From Planctomycetaceae bacterium (GTDB taxonomy: Bacteria; Planctomycetota; UBA1135; GCA-002686595): 64,000 bases of DNA. A model generated the notes under the pieces. That model worked only from the letters and a program-made list of their open reading frames with translations. It was not told the DNA's origin and ran no database searches. The stretch covers positions 124,001 to 188,000 of the forward strand of contig WYBT01000026.1 of NCBI GenBank assembly GCA_011525785.1, given 5' to 3'. The translations under genes and the position numbers were made by a program. Below are positions 38,489-47,246 of the stretch, in pieces; the stretch's first letter is position 1, and every line of letters begins with the position of its first letter.

Positions 38489-39628
38489 ATGTATACACGT
38501 CGATTGCGAGCGCCCGAGGGGACTGCGCTGCTGCTCGGGCCGCGTGCGACGGGAAAATCGACCTGGATCGAACAGGTGCTGCCCAACGCGCGGCGCTTCG
38601 ATCTGCTGGACACGCGACTGGCGCGTGAGTTCGCCGCGCAGCCGGAACTGTTCGCCCGCGAGGTCGAGGCGCTGCCGGCCAAGAGTTGGGTGGTGGTCGA
38701 TGAAGTGCAGAAGGTCCCAGCGTTGCTGGACGAAGTTCAGCGATTGGACGGGAAAGCCGGGCGCAGGTTCCTGCTGTCGGGCTCGAGCGCGCGCAAGCTG
38801 CGGCGCGGCGGCGCGAATCTGCTCGCGGGACGCGCATTGCGCCACGACATGTTCCCGCTGGTGTCCGCGGAGATCGGCGCGGCGCCCGAACTCGAGCGCG
38901 TGCACTTTGGCGCGCTTCCGCGCGTTGTGGATCTCGAGCGGCCGCACGCGTACCTGAGCGCCTACGTCGAGACGTACCTGCGCGAAGAGGTGCAGGCCGA
39001 AGCGCTGACGCGCAGCATCGGCGGCTTCTCGCGCTTCTTGGAGGTTGCGGCTCGCCAGAACGGTCAGGTGACGAACGTCAGCTCGATCGCGCGTGACGCG
39101 CAGGTCGCACGGCCGACCGTGCAGGGCTACTTCGAGGTCTTGATCGACACGCTCCTGGGCTTCTGGCTTCCGGCCTGGAAGCTCAAGCCTGCGACCAAGC
39201 TCGTCGCGCATCCCAAGTTCTACTTCTTCGACGCCGGCGTGGCGCGCGCGTTGACGGGGCGTCTTGCGTACCCTCCCACGCGCGAGGAACTGGGCCCGCT
39301 CTTCGAGACCTATCTGCTGCATGAGGTTCGTGCGTACCTTTCGTACGCACAGCTCGAATACCCGCTGGCCTACTTCCGCACGCACAACGGCGTCGAAGTG
39401 GATCTCGTGCTGGAGACCGCCAAGGGACATCTGGCGCTCGAGTTCAAACTGTCCGAGCGCTGGGACGCGAGCTTCAACTCGGGCTTCGGCCGGCTGCGGG
39501 ACGAGCTGCGAAATCTGCGTTGTGTGGGCGTGTTCACGGGCGCGCGCGCGCAACGCGGCGATGGCGTGGACGTGCTGCCCTACGCGGATTTCTTGCGCGC
39601 GCTGTGGGGCGGAAGCCTCATCGTCTGA
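38489..39628 (+). CDS. AAA-type ATPase with C-terminal DUF4143
   Basis: 379 residues from the ATG 38489. Walker A is GPRATGKSTWIEQVL, Walker B is SWVVVDEVQKVPALLDEVQ, and an Arg sensor sits in LLSGSSARKLRRGGANLL. The C-terminal DUF4143 domain (TYLREEVQAEALTRSIGGFS, HNGVEVDLVLETAKGHLALE) is nuclease-fold-like. Such ATPases are widespread, patchily distributed and horizontally moved; some are called toxin-antitoxin-like. Transcript control by the inverted repeats just upstream is likely. Partner unknown. Confidence 0.85.
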   Translation: MYTRRLRAPEGTALLLGPRATGKSTWIEQVLPNARRFDLLDTRLAREFAAQPELFAREVEALPAKSWVVVDEVQKVPALLDEVQRLDGKAGRRFLLSGSSARKLRRGGANLLAGRALRHDMFPLVSAEIGAAPELERVHFGALPRVVDLERPHAYLSAYVETYLREEVQAEALTRSIGGFSRFLEVAARQNGQVTNVSSIARDAQVARPTVQGYFEVLIDTLLGFWLPAWKLKPATKLVAHPKFYFFDAGVARALTGRLAYPPTREELGPLFETYLLHEVRAYLSYAQLEYPLAYFRTHNGVEVDLVLETAKGHLALEFKLSERWDASFNSGFGRLRDELRNLRCVGVFTGARAQRGDGVDVLPYADFLRALWGGSLIV

Positions 39629-39656
39629 AGTCGACGTTGGGGGCCGCCGCGCGAGC

Positions 39657-41168
39657 TCAACCCACGCCGCGCAGCGCGGGCCACAGCTCGGACCAGGCCG
39701 CGCGCGGGCGCCGGCAGACGTAGATGCGCTTGAACGAGGCTTCGTTGCGCACGCCGAGCGGGATCTCGAGTGCGCCGGCGTCGACGACCTCTTCGAAGCA
39801 GCGCTCGAGCCACTCGCGCGAGCGCGCCACGGCGAGCACGACGCGCGCGTCGGCGCCGCCCGTGGTTCGCGGCGGACCGTGGAAGAAGAGCTGATTGTGC
39901 GGCGAAGCGCCGCGCGGAAGGCCGTGGGCGGCGCCGAGGGTCGTGACCACGCTCGCCTCGCCGTAGGAGTCGCTGAGCACCCCGAACTGCTCGCGTTCGT
40001 CGGGCGGGAGCTGGTCGCGTGCGCGGACCAGCTGCTCGACCAGCTCCGGCCAGCCGAACATCTCCTTGAAGTCGCTGTGGGGCCAGGCGTTCTGGTGCTC
40101 GGCGAAGAACTGGCGCGGAGCGATGGGCAGCACCATCCATGCCAGTGGCAACGCGCCGACGAGCAGTCCTGCGGGCGCGAGCGAACGTGCGCGGGTCCAT
40201 CCGCGCGCGCTCGAGATGCGCTCGAGGGCGACGGCGCCGGCGGCGAACAGGAGCGGATAGAGCGGTCCGACGTAGTAGGGCTTGCCGCCGCGCAGGAGGA
40301 ACGGCGCGAGGGCGAGCGGATAGAGCAGTGCGAGCGCTCTGAAGTGCGTGCGGCCATCGGTGGCGCGCGCACGCCACAGATGCAAGAGCCCGAGCGCCGC
40401 CAGCGCGACGTTGACTGGCCCCATCAGGACCAGCTGCAGCGCTGCGAAAGCGGGCGGAGGAAACTCACGCGCGGAACGGGCGCCGTTGGCGGCGGCGAAC
40501 TCGAGCGACGGCCAGCCGTGCGCGTGCTGCCACACCAGGCTCGGCGCTGCGCAGGCGAGCGCGATCGCCAGCCCCGTCCAGGCCCAGCGGGTCGCGAGCC
40601 ACTTGCGCTGCGCGGTGGACAGAAGGGCAAACGCTATCGCCAGTGCGAGCAGAGTGAGCGTGTGCTTGACGAGCAGGCCAACGCTTATCGCGGCGCCGAG
40701 CGCGACAAGTTTCTGCGGCCGCTGCTCGCGCAACGCTCGGATCAAGAGGAACAACGCCGCCAACCACGCGAGTTGGTCGAAGACCACGGTCTGGAACAGG
40801 CCGCCGGTCAGCAGGAACAGCGGGGCGCCGAGCACCGCGAGCGCTGCCAAGCGCTGCGCCCAAGCCGCGCCGCCGAGCTCGCGCGTGATCAGGCCGGCGA
40901 GGAACACGAGCGCGGCGCTGGCGGCTCCGGCGACGAAACGCAGTGCGAACAGCGAAGGTCCGAACAACTCGTACGCGGCGCGCCCGAGCAAAGGGACGAC
41001 CGGCGCGTGATCGACGTAGCACCACTCGAGTTCGAGGCCGCAAGCGACGTAGTACAGCTCGTCGCGATGGAATCCGTAGCGCATCGCCAGCGCCAAGTGC
41101 AGCGCCAGTTTCGCAGCGGCGATCGTCGCCAGCGAGCGGCTCGCGAGCCGCGGGAGCACGTTGTGCAT
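39657..41168 (-). CDS. Integral-membrane glycosyltransferase (PMT/ArnT-like, GT-C)
   Basis: 503 residues from the ATG 41168. About 11 membrane helices. The first periplasmic loop contains GFHRDELYYVACGLELEWCY, then VDHAPVVPL, with the acidic pair that GT-C enzymes use (here Asp-Glu). The C-terminal soluble part (EREQFGVLSDSYGEASVVTT) is about 110 residues. ArnT/PMT enzymes transfer a sugar from a polyprenyl carrier on the periplasmic side. Acceptor unknown. With the nearby GT4 and flippase it suggests surface polysaccharide or glycoprotein assembly. Confidence 0.85.
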   Translation of the reverse strand: MHNVLPRLASRSLATIAAAKLALHLALAMRYGFHRDELYYVACGLELEWCYVDHAPVVPLLGRAAYELFGPSLFALRFVAGAASAALVFLAGLITRELGGAAWAQRLAALAVLGAPLFLLTGGLFQTVVFDQLAWLAALFLLIRALREQRPQKLVALGAAISVGLLVKHTLTLLALAIAFALLSTAQRKWLATRWAWTGLAIALACAAPSLVWQHAHGWPSLEFAAANGARSAREFPPPAFAALQLVLMGPVNVALAALGLLHLWRARATDGRTHFRALALLYPLALAPFLLRGGKPYYVGPLYPLLFAAGAVALERISSARGWTRARSLAPAGLLVGALPLAWMVLPIAPRQFFAEHQNAWPHSDFKEMFGWPELVEQLVRARDQLPPDEREQFGVLSDSYGEASVVTTLGAAHGLPRGASPHNQLFFHGPPRTTGGADARVVLAVARSREWLERCFEEVVDAGALEIPLGVRNEASFKRIYVCRRPRAAWSELWPALRGVG

Positions 41169-41346
41169 ACGCTCTTCCACAGCGCTCAGCGTACTTCCGT
41201 CCAACCGCGGTTGTCGGGGGAGGGTACGGACGGCCGACTCCTCGCATCTCCGCGCGACGGACGCCATAGGACGACCTGCGGGCCGGCGCCGAGGTCACGC
41301 GCAGCGCGATCGAGCTCGACCCGTCGAAACCCAGCACTCGTCGCCG

Positions 41347-42498
41347 CTAGAAGACGTGCTTGAGCTTGGGCTCGTCGACCTCGGGCTCGAGCGCTTTGCG
41401 GTAGGCGAGCAGCGTGTGTTTGGCGCACTCGCGCCAAGTGAACTTGCGCGCTTGCACCTTGCCGCGCGTGCGCAACTCGATGGCGATCTCGGGCTCGGCG
41501 AGGACGCGGCGCACGGCCTCGAAGATGCGCTCGGAGTCGGTGGGCTCGACCAGGAAGGCTGCGTCGCCGCACACTTCGGGCAGTGAGGTGACGCAACTGG
41601 TGACGACGGGCGCGCCGCAGGCCATGGCCTCGAGCGGCGGCAGGCCGAAGCCTTCGTTCAGGCTCGCGAACACGAAGCAGTCGGCTTGCGCGTAGAGCTT
41701 GGGCAGCTCCGCTTCGGGCGCGTCGACGATCCACTGCACGCGGTGCTTGGCGGGCGAGAGCTCGAGCGCGCGCGAGAAGATCTCGTGCTGATAGCCGCGC
41801 GGGCCGGCGATCACCCAGCGGTGCGGAAAGCCCTCGCGCACGAGGCGCTCGAAGGCTTCGAGCATGCGCAGGTGGTTCTTGCGCGGGTCGACTCGCGCGA
41901 CGGTGAGGATGTAGGGCTCGCGCGCCTTGCCAAACCCCTCGGGCGGCAGCGCGCGCGCGATGTGGTCGCAGCCCAGCTCGGTCACGCTCACGCGCGCGGG
42001 GTGCGCGCCCAGCGCCATCACGACTTCGGCGCCGACGTACTGGCTCGGGACCAGAATGCGCTTGGCGAGCTTCACTTGCTCGCGCGCGGCTTGCGTCATG
42101 CGCTCGGCCACGGCGTCGTCCAGATAGCCCGCGCCGCGCAGCATGAAGATGCAGTCGAAGATCGTCGCGACCTGTGCGGCGTTGCGCACCGGCAGCACGT
42201 TGGGCTGCGTGTGGTGGAACACCTCGGCGCCGCCGACGAGATCATCTGCGCCGCGGCCCAGGCGCTGCATCAGACCTGGTAGCCACTTCGAAGGCACGCG
42301 CAGGCGCACGAGCTCGGCCTTGGTGCCCGCGATCCCGAGCTCCGCGCGGCTGAAGCGCATGGGCGCGAGCGTGTAGCCGAACAGGCCCAGGTCCTGCGCG
42401 AAGCCCAACTCGATCATGCCGCGCACGAGCTCGCGCGCGTAGCGGCCGATGCCTTCGCGGTTCTGCAGCGCGGGGCGGTAGTCGAGTCCAACTCGCAT
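41347..42498 (-). CDS. Glycosyltransferase, family 4
   Basis: 383 residues. The Gly-rich loop is ALQNREGIGRYARELVRGM. The second Rossmann half has PYILTVARVDPRKNHLRMLE, HRWVIAGPRGYQHEIFSRAL and CFVFASLNEGFGLPPLEAMA, the retaining GT4 pattern. The start ATG is eight bases after the flippase stop, so it is cotranscribed with the flippase. It presumably adds a sugar (unknown) to a lipid-linked saccharide in the cytoplasm. Confidence 0.87.
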   Translation of the reverse strand: MRVGLDYRPALQNREGIGRYARELVRGMIELGFAQDLGLFGYTLAPMRFSRAELGIAGTKAELVRLRVPSKWLPGLMQRLGRGADDLVGGAEVFHHTQPNVLPVRNAAQVATIFDCIFMLRGAGYLDDAVAERMTQAAREQVKLAKRILVPSQYVGAEVVMALGAHPARVSVTELGCDHIARALPPEGFGKAREPYILTVARVDPRKNHLRMLEAFERLVREGFPHRWVIAGPRGYQHEIFSRALELSPAKHRVQWIVDAPEAELPKLYAQADCFVFASLNEGFGLPPLEAMACGAPVVTSCVTSLPEVCGDAAFLVEPTDSERIFEAVRRVLAEPEIAIELRTRGKVQARKFTWRECAKHTLLAYRKALEPEVDEPKLKHVF

Positions 42499-42506
42499 GG
42501 GGCGCG

Positions 42507-43826
42507 CTATCCGAACGGGAGCAGGCTCGAGATCCAAGCGGCGAGTGCGAACAGCGCGATTCCGGCGAGCCAGCGCCAAGGCGATCCGAGCGCGACTCCG
42601 CGACGCGCGAGCACCCAAGCGGCCGAGACGGCCACGAACAGCTCGGTGGCGAAGGTCGTCGCGCCGGCGCCGGCGATTCCGTAGCGCGGCACGGCCCAGA
42701 AGTTCGCTGCGATGTTGAGAGCGAGCCCTCCGCCCGAGATCCACAGTCGCTGGTGGTTCAGGCCGAGCGCGACGACCGCGGTGAGCAGTGTCGAACCGGC
42801 GTAGATCGCGACCACCGCCGCGAGCAGCCATTTGAGGCTCGTCGCGGCGACGCCGAAGCCCGGGCGGAAGAACTCGAGCAGCTCGTAGGTCCACGGGAAC
42901 AGCAGTCCGGCGCCGAGTCCTGCGAGCGCGAACAGCGGCGGGCCGACGTTGCCCAGGGCTGCGCCCATTTCGCGGCCGACGTGCTGCCTGCGCAGCCAGG
43001 GCAGCAGCGTCAGCGAGGCGTACTGCGCGATCATGATGCAGTAGCTCAGGACGCGCACTGCGATGTTGTAGGGGCCGAGCTCTTCCTCGCCGCGCAGCTC
43101 GCGGATGAAGACGTTGTCGACGTAGAAGTAGGTCTGTGCGAACAGCGCCGAGACGCCCAGCGGCCAGGCTTCGCTCCACAGCTCGCGCCAGGGCGTCGGC
43201 GCCGCGCCGGTGCGCGCGATGTGGCGGCTCGCCGCGGCGTGCAGCATGAAGTTCGCCGTTGCGCTGCCGGCTGCGACGCCGCACACGTAGAGCGCCGGAC
43301 TGCGCGCGTCGTTCGCCGCGAGCAGTGCGACGAACGCGAGACTCAACGCACTGGCGCTCGCGCGCATCGCGACCGGCACGCCCCACGCGATCTGGTTGCG
43401 GAACACCGTCGCCGAGAGCTCGAGGGTGTGCGTCACCGGATACAACGCTGCGAGCACGAGCAGCCACGCGTCGCTCTCGCCGTACACGAGCGCGACGATC
43501 GCGGTCAGCGCGACGCCGACGAGCCCGGCGACCAGTCGAATGCGCCGGGCGCCGCCGAGCACGCTCTCCATTTGCTCGGGATGCGCGGCCGTGCGCTGCA
43601 CCGCGACTTCGCCCGTGCCCATGTTCGCGAGCGAGTCGAGCCACGCGAACAGAGCCAGATAGAACGTGAAGCGTCCGAAACTCTCGACCTCGAGCTCGCG
43701 CGCCGCGAGCCACAGGATCGCGACCGTGCAGCCCGCGCCCCAGAAGCGGCCAAGCACTTGCAGGGCGGTGCCCTGGAGCACGGCGCGCGGCGGGCGGGAG
43801 GAGTCGGTCGAGGTGGCGTGCGACAA
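42507..43826 (-). CDS. Polysaccharide flippase (MOP superfamily, Wzx-like)
   Basis: 439 residues, 12-14 membrane helices spread over the length (VLGRFWGAGCTVAILWLAAR, FFRPGFGVAATSLKWLLAAV, AWVLARRGVALGSPWRWLA). The lengths and the charged loop between helices 6 and 7 fit Wzx or MurJ-like exporters of lipid-linked oligosaccharide. With the GT4 gene immediately downstream it forms part of an exopolysaccharide or O-antigen-like set. No polymerase (Wzy) is visible in the window. Confidence 0.82.
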   Translation of the reverse strand: MSHATSTDSSRPPRAVLQGTALQVLGRFWGAGCTVAILWLAARELEVESFGRFTFYLALFAWLDSLANMGTGEVAVQRTAAHPEQMESVLGGARRIRLVAGLVGVALTAIVALVYGESDAWLLVLAALYPVTHTLELSATVFRNQIAWGVPVAMRASASALSLAFVALLAANDARSPALYVCGVAAGSATANFMLHAAASRHIARTGAAPTPWRELWSEAWPLGVSALFAQTYFYVDNVFIRELRGEEELGPYNIAVRVLSYCIMIAQYASLTLLPWLRRQHVGREMGAALGNVGPPLFALAGLGAGLLFPWTYELLEFFRPGFGVAATSLKWLLAAVVAIYAGSTLLTAVVALGLNHQRLWISGGGLALNIAANFWAVPRYGIAGAGATTFATELFVAVSAAWVLARRGVALGSPWRWLAGIALFALAAWISSLLPFG

Positions 43827-43973
43827 GGGCGGCGAAGCGCACGAGTCTACGACCGGGCGCGCGGCGGCTTCCCGGCCTTCTTCAGCGAGCGCTGCGTGGC
43901 GCGGTTCGTCGCTGGAGCTCGCGCTCGAGGGCGTGGGCGTTCAGGAACGCGAGCGCGATGACGGCGCCGACCG

Positions 43974-44080
43974 CGCGGTTGTACGGTGCCAGAGCAATCT
44001 GTCCCACGCCGCCGTTGCGTGCGGCGCGCCCGTTGCGTCGCGCGGCGTGGGACAGTTTGCTCTGGCACCGTACAACCGCG
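43974..44080 (+). mobile_element. 101-bp palindromic element, copy 1 (MITE-like), core 43977-44077
   Basis: Two 36-bp inverted arms (43977-44012 and 44042-44077) match with one mismatch around a 29-nt loop, total 101 bp. The palindrome extends three bases more on each side. GCGC flanks both ends, which could be a 4-bp target repeat or just palindrome extension. On the minus strand it begins three bases after the stop of the DUF3109 gene. The copy at 46122-46222 matches its reverse complement at 93 of 101 positions. No transposase is present. Confidence 0.75.
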
Positions 44081-44617
44081 CTACTTGCGGAAGCGCCAGT
44101 CCTCTTTGCCGGACTCGAGGCGCTCGGCGAGTGCGATCTCCGCCGCGCTCGTGTCGACGGCCTTCTTCGGCGATTCCTTGGGGTTCAGGCAGAACAACTC
44201 CCAGGCTTCGCCGCGGAGCTTCCACTGCCGCACGTACCACTGCTTGCCGCTCACTTGATCGAGCGGGAAGACCGCGCACACCCAGGGCTTGTACTTGAAG
44301 GTCGAGCCCTCGGCCGCGCCGACCTTGTGCAGCACGCAGCCTTCGTTCGCGAACACGCACCAACCGGCGTCGACCGCGAGCATCGGCAGGCCGCCCTTGG
44401 TGCGCTTGGTGAGGAAGCCGCGCTCTTCGATGACCTTGCGCGCACTGGGCCGCAGGTGGGGGAGGAACTTCTTCAAGTTGGCCGCGATGCGCTTGGCCTC
44501 GCCGGGCTCGACCGGCGGGCGGCCGTTCTTGCAGCACACGCCGCCGCACTTGGGGAACACGCACTCGAACTTCGCGGTCTGGGCGTTCTCGATCTCGATC
44601 GAACTGTCGACGCTCAT
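44081..44617 (-). CDS. DUF3109 family protein (Cys-cluster)
   Basis: 178 residues. The family signature is the N-terminal Cys cluster in FECVFPKCGGVCCKNGRPP, then AGWCVFANEGCVLHKVG and PWVCAVFPLDQVSGKQWYVR, enough cysteines for a metal or Fe-S site. DUF3109 is related to the YkgJ zinc/iron cluster proteins; function unknown. Last gene of the kamA operon, 13 nt after the acetyltransferase. It may modify a product or protein with the upstream enzymes. Confidence 0.8.
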   Translation of the reverse strand: MSVDSSIEIENAQTAKFECVFPKCGGVCCKNGRPPVEPGEAKRIAANLKKFLPHLRPSARKVIEERGFLTKRTKGGLPMLAVDAGWCVFANEGCVLHKVGAAEGSTFKYKPWVCAVFPLDQVSGKQWYVRQWKLRGEAWELFCLNPKESPKKAVDTSAAEIALAERLESGKEDWRFRK

Positions 44618-44630
44618 CGTGGGGGCTCGT

Positions 44631-45110
44631 TCAGGGGTAGAAGACGTAGACGAGCTTGTCGTCGCCCACGCGGTAGAAGTCGGGGTAGCGGGCGAGCAGC
44701 TTGCAGCCGACGCGCTCGTAGAACGCGCGCTGCTTCGCGTACTCGGGCTTGCCCGCGGTCTCGATGATGATCATGCGGCCAGCGAGTTCGCGCACGCGCG
44801 CGGCCGTCGCCTGGAGCAGCTTGCGTCCGACGCCGAAGCGCTGCGCGTCGTCGCGCACGACGATCCAGTACAGGTCGTACACGCCGTCGGTGAGCGCGGT
44901 GCGACCGAAGCACGAGTAGCCGATGGCTTCGTCGCGCTCGTCGGCGGCCACGACGAACAGATAGGGGTCGACGCGCTGCGCGCCCAGGCCGGCGTCGATC
45001 AGCTCGAGCGCGACCGCCACTTCCTCTTCGTTGAAGGCGCCCGTGCTGCGGATCGCACGCTCCAGCGGCGCGCGGTCGGCGGCGCGCAATTCACGCAAGT
45101 TGACCTGCAC
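44631..45110 (-). CDS. GNAT family N-acetyltransferase
   Basis: 159 residues. The acetyl-CoA loop and strand are seen in YWIVVRDDAQRFGVGRKLLQ and the C-terminal AFYERVGCKLLARYPDFYRV. The substrate is unknown. It starts inside the 3' end of the first ATP-grasp gene (20-nt overlap), so it is translationally linked to it. It is shorter than AblB, the known beta-lysine acetyltransferase (about 270 residues), so the same reaction should not be assumed. Confidence 0.85.
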   Translation of the reverse strand: MQVNLRELRAADRAPLERAIRSTGAFNEEEVAVALELIDAGLGAQRVDPYLFVVAADERDEAIGYSCFGRTALTDGVYDLYWIVVRDDAQRFGVGRKLLQATAARVRELAGRMIIIETAGKPEYAKQRAFYERVGCKLLARYPDFYRVGDDKLVYVFYP

Positions 45111-46101
45111 GGCGCAGCGCGCTTTCCACGATGCGTTCGATCACATCGTCGTAGGAGAGTCCGGCCCGCTCTGCGGCGAGCAGGAAGCCCGCGCCGGGCG
45201 AGATGTCGGGGTTGGGGTTGACGTCGATCACGTAGGGCTCGTCGCGCGCGTCGAGGCGCAAGTCGACGCGGCCGTAGTCGCGAAGGCCCAGCACGTCGAA
45301 CGCGCGCCGCGCCACTTGCTCGAGCTTCTCGCGTTGTCCGGCAGCGAAGTCGCGCGCTGCAATCACGCGCGTGAGGTCCCAGTCGCGGCTGCCTTCGATC
45401 CACTTGCCGGCGTAGGTCACGATGTGCGCTTCGTCGGCGCGAAAGCCTGAGTAGTCGATCTCCGACAGGGGCAGCAGCTCGAGGCCGCGCGGACCGGCGA
45501 GCAGCGCGGCGTTGATCTCGCGCGCTTCGATGTACTCCTCGACGAGCGCCGGCTGCGCGTAGGTCTCGAGCACTGCGCGCACGCGCTCGCGCAGCGAACG
45601 CTCGTCGCGCACGACGCTCTCGGCGCTGATGCCGTGGCTGGCGTCTTCGCGCGCCGGCTTGACGATCAGCGGGAAGCGCAGTTCGTCGAGCGCGTCCGCT
45701 TCGTGTTCGAACACCGCGCCGCGCGGAACCGGGAGGCCTGCGGCGACGAGCACGGCGCGCGCGAGCGGCTTTTCGAGGCACAGCCCGAGCGCACGCGGTC
45801 CCGCTCCGCTGTAGCGCAGACCGTGCAATTCGAGCAGCCACGCGAAGGCTTGGTCCTTGCGCGGGTCTCCGCCGAGCCCTTCGACGAGGTTGAAGACGAA
45901 CTCGGCGCGCAGCTGGGCGACCTGGCGCACCGCTTCGCGAGGGTCGGGGGCGAGGCCGAGCTCGAACGCCGCGTGGCCGCGCGCGCGCAGTGAGCCGGCT
46001 ACAGCGCGGGCGCAGTCTGCCACTGCCTGGACGGCGATCGCGTCGTGCGCGCCGCCGTGCGACAGCGAGGCGTCGTCGTTGTAGAGCACGGCGATGTTCA
46101 T
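45091..46101 (-). CDS. ATP-grasp ligase, D-alanine-D-alanine ligase-like (copy 1)
   Basis: 336 residues from ATG 46101 (MNIAVLYNDDASLSHGGAHD). ATP-grasp features: AGPRALGLCLEKPLARAVLV, FPLIVKPAREDASHGISAES, PALVEEYIEAREINAALLAG and the metal-binding RVDLRLDARDEPYVIDVNPN. This is the D-Ala-D-Ala ligase architecture, but it lies with a lysine aminomutase and not with mur genes, so a peptide or beta-amino-acid ligase role is more likely. The 101-bp element lies between it and the other ATP-grasp gene. Confidence 0.85.
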   Translation of the reverse strand: MNIAVLYNDDASLSHGGAHDAIAVQAVADCARAVAGSLRARGHAAFELGLAPDPREAVRQVAQLRAEFVFNLVEGLGGDPRKDQAFAWLLELHGLRYSGAGPRALGLCLEKPLARAVLVAAGLPVPRGAVFEHEADALDELRFPLIVKPAREDASHGISAESVVRDERSLRERVRAVLETYAQPALVEEYIEAREINAALLAGPRGLELLPLSEIDYSGFRADEAHIVTYAGKWIEGSRDWDLTRVIAARDFAAGQREKLEQVARRAFDVLGLRDYGRVDLRLDARDEPYVIDVNPNPDISPGAGFLLAAERAGLSYDDVIERIVESALRRAGQLA

Positions 46102-46107
46102 GGCGCA

Positions 46108-46224
46108 GGTTGTACGGTGCTGGTTGTACGGTGCCAGAGCAATCTGTCCCACGCCGCGCAACGCACGGGGCGAGCCGAACGCTACGGCGGCGTGGGACAG
46201 ATTGCTCTGGCGCCGTACAACCAG
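46108..46224 (+). mobile_element. 101-bp palindromic element, copy 2 (core 46122-46222) with a partial duplication at its left end
   Basis: Arms 46122-46157 and 46187-46222 (36 bp, one mismatch) around a 29-nt loop, the same size as copy 1 but in the opposite orientation. Just before it, 46108-46120 repeats the first 13 bases of the arm (GGTTGTACGGTGC) with one base between, as if the element had inserted beside or into another copy's end. On the minus strand it begins eight bases after the stop of the second ATP-grasp gene and lies just upstream of the first. Confidence 0.75.
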
Positions 46225-46230
46225 CGTCGA

Positions 46231-47235
46231 CTAGATCCGCAAGCGCGCGCAGGCGCCGTCGAGAATCGAGAGGATCAGGTCGTCGTAGCTGCGGCCGATG
46301 CGCTCCCATAGCAGCGCGATGTCGCTCCAGCCCGGCGCGAGACCGGGCAGCGGATTGAGCTCGATGAACTTCGGCGCGCCGCTCGCGTCGCAGCGCACGT
46401 CCACGCGGCCCACGTCGCGGCAATCGAGCGCGCGGTAGGCGTCGAGCGCCACCTGCTCGATCTGCGCCACTTCGCGCACCGGCCGGCGCGGCGGCGCGTC
46501 GTAGCGGATCTCCTCGCGCCAGTTGGGGTTGCGCTTGACCTCCAGCGAGTAGACGAAGTCCGCGACCGGCGTCGCCAGCGGCACGACCTCCATTGCGGAG
46601 ACAACGCGCGCGCCCGGACCCGTGCCGAGAATCGCCACGGTGAACTCGTGCCCGCCGCAGAACTCCTCGACCAGCACGGCCTCGCCGTAGTCCGACAGCA
46701 GGGTCTCGACGCGCTCGCGCAGCTCGGAGCGATCGGAACAGCGCGAGCGGCGGCGCACGCCCATGCTCGAGCCCTCGAACAGGGGCTTGGCGAACAACGG
46801 GAAGGCGAGTTCTAGGGCCTCGAGCTGCTCGATGCGCTCGACCGCCGCAAAACGCGGCGTCGGAACTCCAGCGCTGGCGACTACGCGCTTGGCCATGGCC
46901 TTGTCGAGCGACACGGCCATGGTCAGCGGATCGGAGTGCGTGCACGGGATGCCGAGCATCTCGCACACCGCGGGCACGTGGGCTTCCCGCGAGCGCGAGC
47001 CGCGGCCTTCGGCGATGTTGAACACCAGCTCCGGGCGCGTCTCAAGCAGTTGCTCGACGAAGCGCCGGCCGCCGCCGAGCAGCAGCGGCTCGTGCCCGCG
47101 CGAAGCGAGCACGCGCGCGATGGCCTCGACCGTCGCGGGTGAGTCGTACTCCTCGAACAGGTCGTCGGGCGCGCCGGCGCCGAGCGCCGACGCGTCGAAG
47201 TCCGCCTTCAAGTCGAAGGCGATGCCGATCTTCAT
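46231..47235 (-). CDS. ATP-grasp ligase, D-alanine-D-alanine ligase-like (copy 2)
   Basis: 334 residues from ATG 47235 (MKIGIAFDLKADFDASALGA). Motifs: TMAVSLDKAMAKRVVASAGV, FPLFAKPLFEGSSMGVRRRS, VLVEEFCGGHEFTVAILGTG and RVDVRCDASGAPKFIELNPL. It is about as long as copy 1 but clearly divergent, so the two probably have different substrates rather than being a recent duplication. It starts 11 nt after the kamA stop. Together with KamA it may ligate (S)-beta-lysine or its product to another amino acid; this is inference. Confidence 0.85.
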   Translation of the reverse strand: MKIGIAFDLKADFDASALGAGAPDDLFEEYDSPATVEAIARVLASRGHEPLLLGGGRRFVEQLLETRPELVFNIAEGRGSRSREAHVPAVCEMLGIPCTHSDPLTMAVSLDKAMAKRVVASAGVPTPRFAAVERIEQLEALELAFPLFAKPLFEGSSMGVRRRSRCSDRSELRERVETLLSDYGEAVLVEEFCGGHEFTVAILGTGPGARVVSAMEVVPLATPVADFVYSLEVKRNPNWREEIRYDAPPRRPVREVAQIEQVALDAYRALDCRDVGRVDVRCDASGAPKFIELNPLPGLAPGWSDIALLWERIGRSYDDLILSILDGACARLRI

Positions 47236-47246
47236 GGCGGCTGCGC

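Noticed and set aside
38489..39628. Complete toxin-antitoxin module
   Set aside because: A DUF4143 ATPase alone with no small partner gene on either side; not enough to call a module.
41205..41260. Possible tRNA T-arm in antisense (GGAGGGTACGGACGGCCGAC)
   Set aside because: The reading resembles the artefact frames seen opposite tRNA 3' ends, but the T loop lacks TTCRA, and no acceptor or anticodon stem could be paired around it.
44013..44041. Coding fragment (VPEQSVPRR-like) in both palindromic elements
   Set aside because: The recurring peptide is simply the translated arm of the repeat, not a gene.
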